A stretch of 64,000 nt of DNA from Lysobacter sp. yr284. Its GTDB lineage: Bacteria; Pseudomonadota; Gammaproteobacteria; Xanthomonadales; Xanthomonadaceae. The position numbers were made by a program, and so were the translations under genes. Below the pieces are notes generated by a model. That model had not been told where the DNA came from. It was given only the letters and a program-made list of their open reading frames with translations, and searched no databases. This document shows positions 63,601-64,000 of this stretch, piece after piece (the first letter of the stretch is position 1; each line of letters opens with the position of its first letter). The DNA is taken from positions 1,268,797 to 1,332,796 of the forward strand of contig NZ_FNPT01000001.1 in NCBI RefSeq assembly GCF_900107375.1, read 5' to 3'.

Positions 63601-64000
63601 CCTTCACCGTCACGTTGGCGTCGTCGCAATTGCTCGGGTTCAGCACTTCGCACAGCTTGTACACCAGCGTGTAGGTACCCGCCGGCGTACCCGCCGCGAC
63701 GCTGACCGCGCCGGTCGAAGCGTTCAGGCTCACGCCTGCGTGGCCGCTCGAGACCTGCGCCAGCGTCACGTCCGCGGCCGCCACCGGCTGACCGTTCAAG
63801 GTGTCGTTGCTGCGCACGTCGGCGTAAGCCACGCCACCGACGCGACCATTCACCGCCGGCGCATTGCTGTCGTCGACCGCATCGATCGCCGCGGCATCGA
63901 CCTTCACCGTCACGTTGGCGTCGTCGCAGTTGCTCGGGTTCAGCACTTCGCACAGCTTGTACACCAGCGTGTAGGTACCCGCCGGCGTGCCCGCCGCGAC
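60689..64000 (-). CDS. surface protein with Ig-like repeats, DUF11 domain and C-terminal OmpA domain (N-terminus beyond the window)
   Basis: The frame runs through the right edge, so the N-terminus and any signal peptide are missing. Visible from the N-terminal side: a run of ~100-residue Ig-like repeats, each ending in a YKLCEVLNPSNCD-type strand with a Cys pair; a DUF11 domain (LRLVKTSAVREVKIGD); a VGTVFDDRDGDGWQD segment as in SdrD-B or carboxypeptidase-regulatory-like folds; a second such fold with DAYGRFHLEGID; a degenerate OmpA-like unit (LGEVMFEPGSAKV, ~61265); and a canonical OmpA unit (LGEVLFDTDQATIKP, RADKRGAAAYN, LGLRRAKAV, ~60975-60770). The OmpA domain should anchor it to peptidoglycan while the repeats project outward as an adhesin or scaffold. 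The stop lies 4 bp before the start of the beta-barrel gene. The last residues overlap that gene's ribosome binding site. Confidence 0.88.
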   Translation of the reverse strand, partial: VAAGTPAGTYTLVYKLCEVLNPSNCDDANVTVKVDAAAIDAVDDSNAPAVNGRVGGVAYADVRSNDTLNGQPVAAADVTLAQVSSGHAGVSLNASTGAVSVAAGTPAGTYTLVYKLCEVLNPSNCDDANVTVKVDAAAIDATDDTGTPVDGRAGGVAVVDVRSNDTLNGQPVVAADVTLSQQSSSNPGVTLNPATGAVNVAPGTPAGTYTLVYKLCEVLNPSNCDTATVKVTVDAAPIDAVDDIVATPVNGATGGTNVVNVLGNDTLGGSTVNPADVVVTPNSNGPLTVKADGSVDVAPNTPAGSYTVTYKLCEVLNPSNCDTATVTIAVSAPAITATDDPAGGTGTTPQNTPVSTNVIANDTLNGAPIDPNLVIITVSTDPANGTTVVNSDGTITYTPRSGFSGDDSYGYTICEKLNPTNCATAKVSVTVQPNKVTANPDTAQTNQQTPVTVNVIGNDTVTGAPLDPASLTIVGEPANGTVTCAAGACTYTPKQFFAGTDTFTYRVCDTSSPTPVCATASVTITVIANAPVLRLVKTSAVREVKIGDLVRYSVLVENVGDSPAVNATLVDIPPAGFTFVDNSLTVDDDNKNGVVMSANPLRIGGIDVAIGGKATVSYFLRVGAGVGKGVHKNQVAGYDDKGTKISNDATAEVTMAGDPLLEDSLLVGTVFDDRDGDGWQDPAKASGVRVQGGFAPNAYVAGSTTVDRGEGPVAEPDASAPMLHGIALGRIDGRGSAAAPAREVVVRQTLNELAFTDDFVLTTDEGTTVRMGADGRTTVERTRGDAAKGLSGQDLQVTRQVAQGATGYVVSYTIRNNGIEERGIPGVRIASVEGLIMETDAYGRFHLEGIDGGNASRGRNFILKVDQATLPPGSVFTTENPRVRRITQGIPTRFDFGVKLPPGEVSGMKSETDVELGEVMFEPGSAKVKQSYAPMFEQIAGRLRDAGGGSVTVSAQAQEEALAFARARAVQAALLKQLESDPALASKVSVDVVAGTDATLVSLDPAIRLGEVLFDTDQATIKPQYRTLISEIAKTLNQQGSGAIGIVGRADKRGAAAYNVQLGLRRAKAVFEAISAELKPEVRQKVRVDITDDTQAPVGVGNR
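62390..64000 (-). repeat. tandem Ig-like repeats, about 300-bp period
   Basis: Blocks of ~291-300 bp repeat in tandem. The 100 bp at 63601-63700 and those at 63901-64000 differ at only a few positions, and 63301 and 63001 start more diverged copies. The repeats continue past the window edge, so the full number is unknown. Confidence 0.88.

Noticed and set aside
1..64000. tRNA, rRNA, integrase or complete insertion sequence
   Set aside because: None was recognised by eye on either strand; the RHS locus variation is better explained by homologous recombination than by a transposon.

Overview
The window is GC-rich and looks like the chromosome of a Xanthomonadaceae bacterium, most likely Lysobacter or a close relative. 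This rests on overall composition and codon use, an SSB with a very long glycine linker, an XAC0095-like small protein, palindromic intergenic elements of the type common in xanthomonads, and a giant RHS protein carrying a LysM-like segment. The genus is an inference.

Bases 1-33962 are the 3' part of a trans-acyltransferase polyketide synthase operon, all on the + strand. The tail of one PKS protein (ending in a ketoreductase) overlaps an 8213-residue PKS, which overlaps a 1858-residue PKS ending in a thioesterase. These are followed by a free malonyl-type AT, a fused PPTase-AT protein and, 97 bp later, a class IV PLP aminotransferase. The first four junctions are ATGA or GTGA overlaps. No AT domain lies inside the modules. 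The KS and ACP motifs show that modules 1-2-3 and 4-5-6 are two copies of one three-module unit. Copy two has lost the KR of module 4 and the DH of module 6. Module 6 is also cut between two proteins, at the same KR/MT point as the module that spans the first two proteins.

Bases 34555-35800 hold ssb (- strand, with its own terminator) and a small conserved protein.

Bases 36046-55559 are an RHS polymorphic-toxin locus. A 4843-residue YD-repeat protein, with an inserted block of six Ig/cadherin-like domains, ends in a low-GC toxin tip and is followed by an overlapping immunity-type gene. Downstream lies a 5'-truncated copy of its 3' end, broken by two nonsense codons. That copy carries a different but related tip and a different immunity-type gene: a silent cassette that could be swapped in by recombination. 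Degenerate small reading frames and a roughly 400-bp array with 21-bp periodicity follow.

Bases 56089-64000 are read on the - strand: an XAC0095-like gene, two intrinsic terminators, and a tightly coupled surface pair. That pair is a repeat-rich DUF11/OmpA protein, cut by the window edge, followed 4 bp later by a 1272-residue predicted outer-membrane beta-barrel protein.
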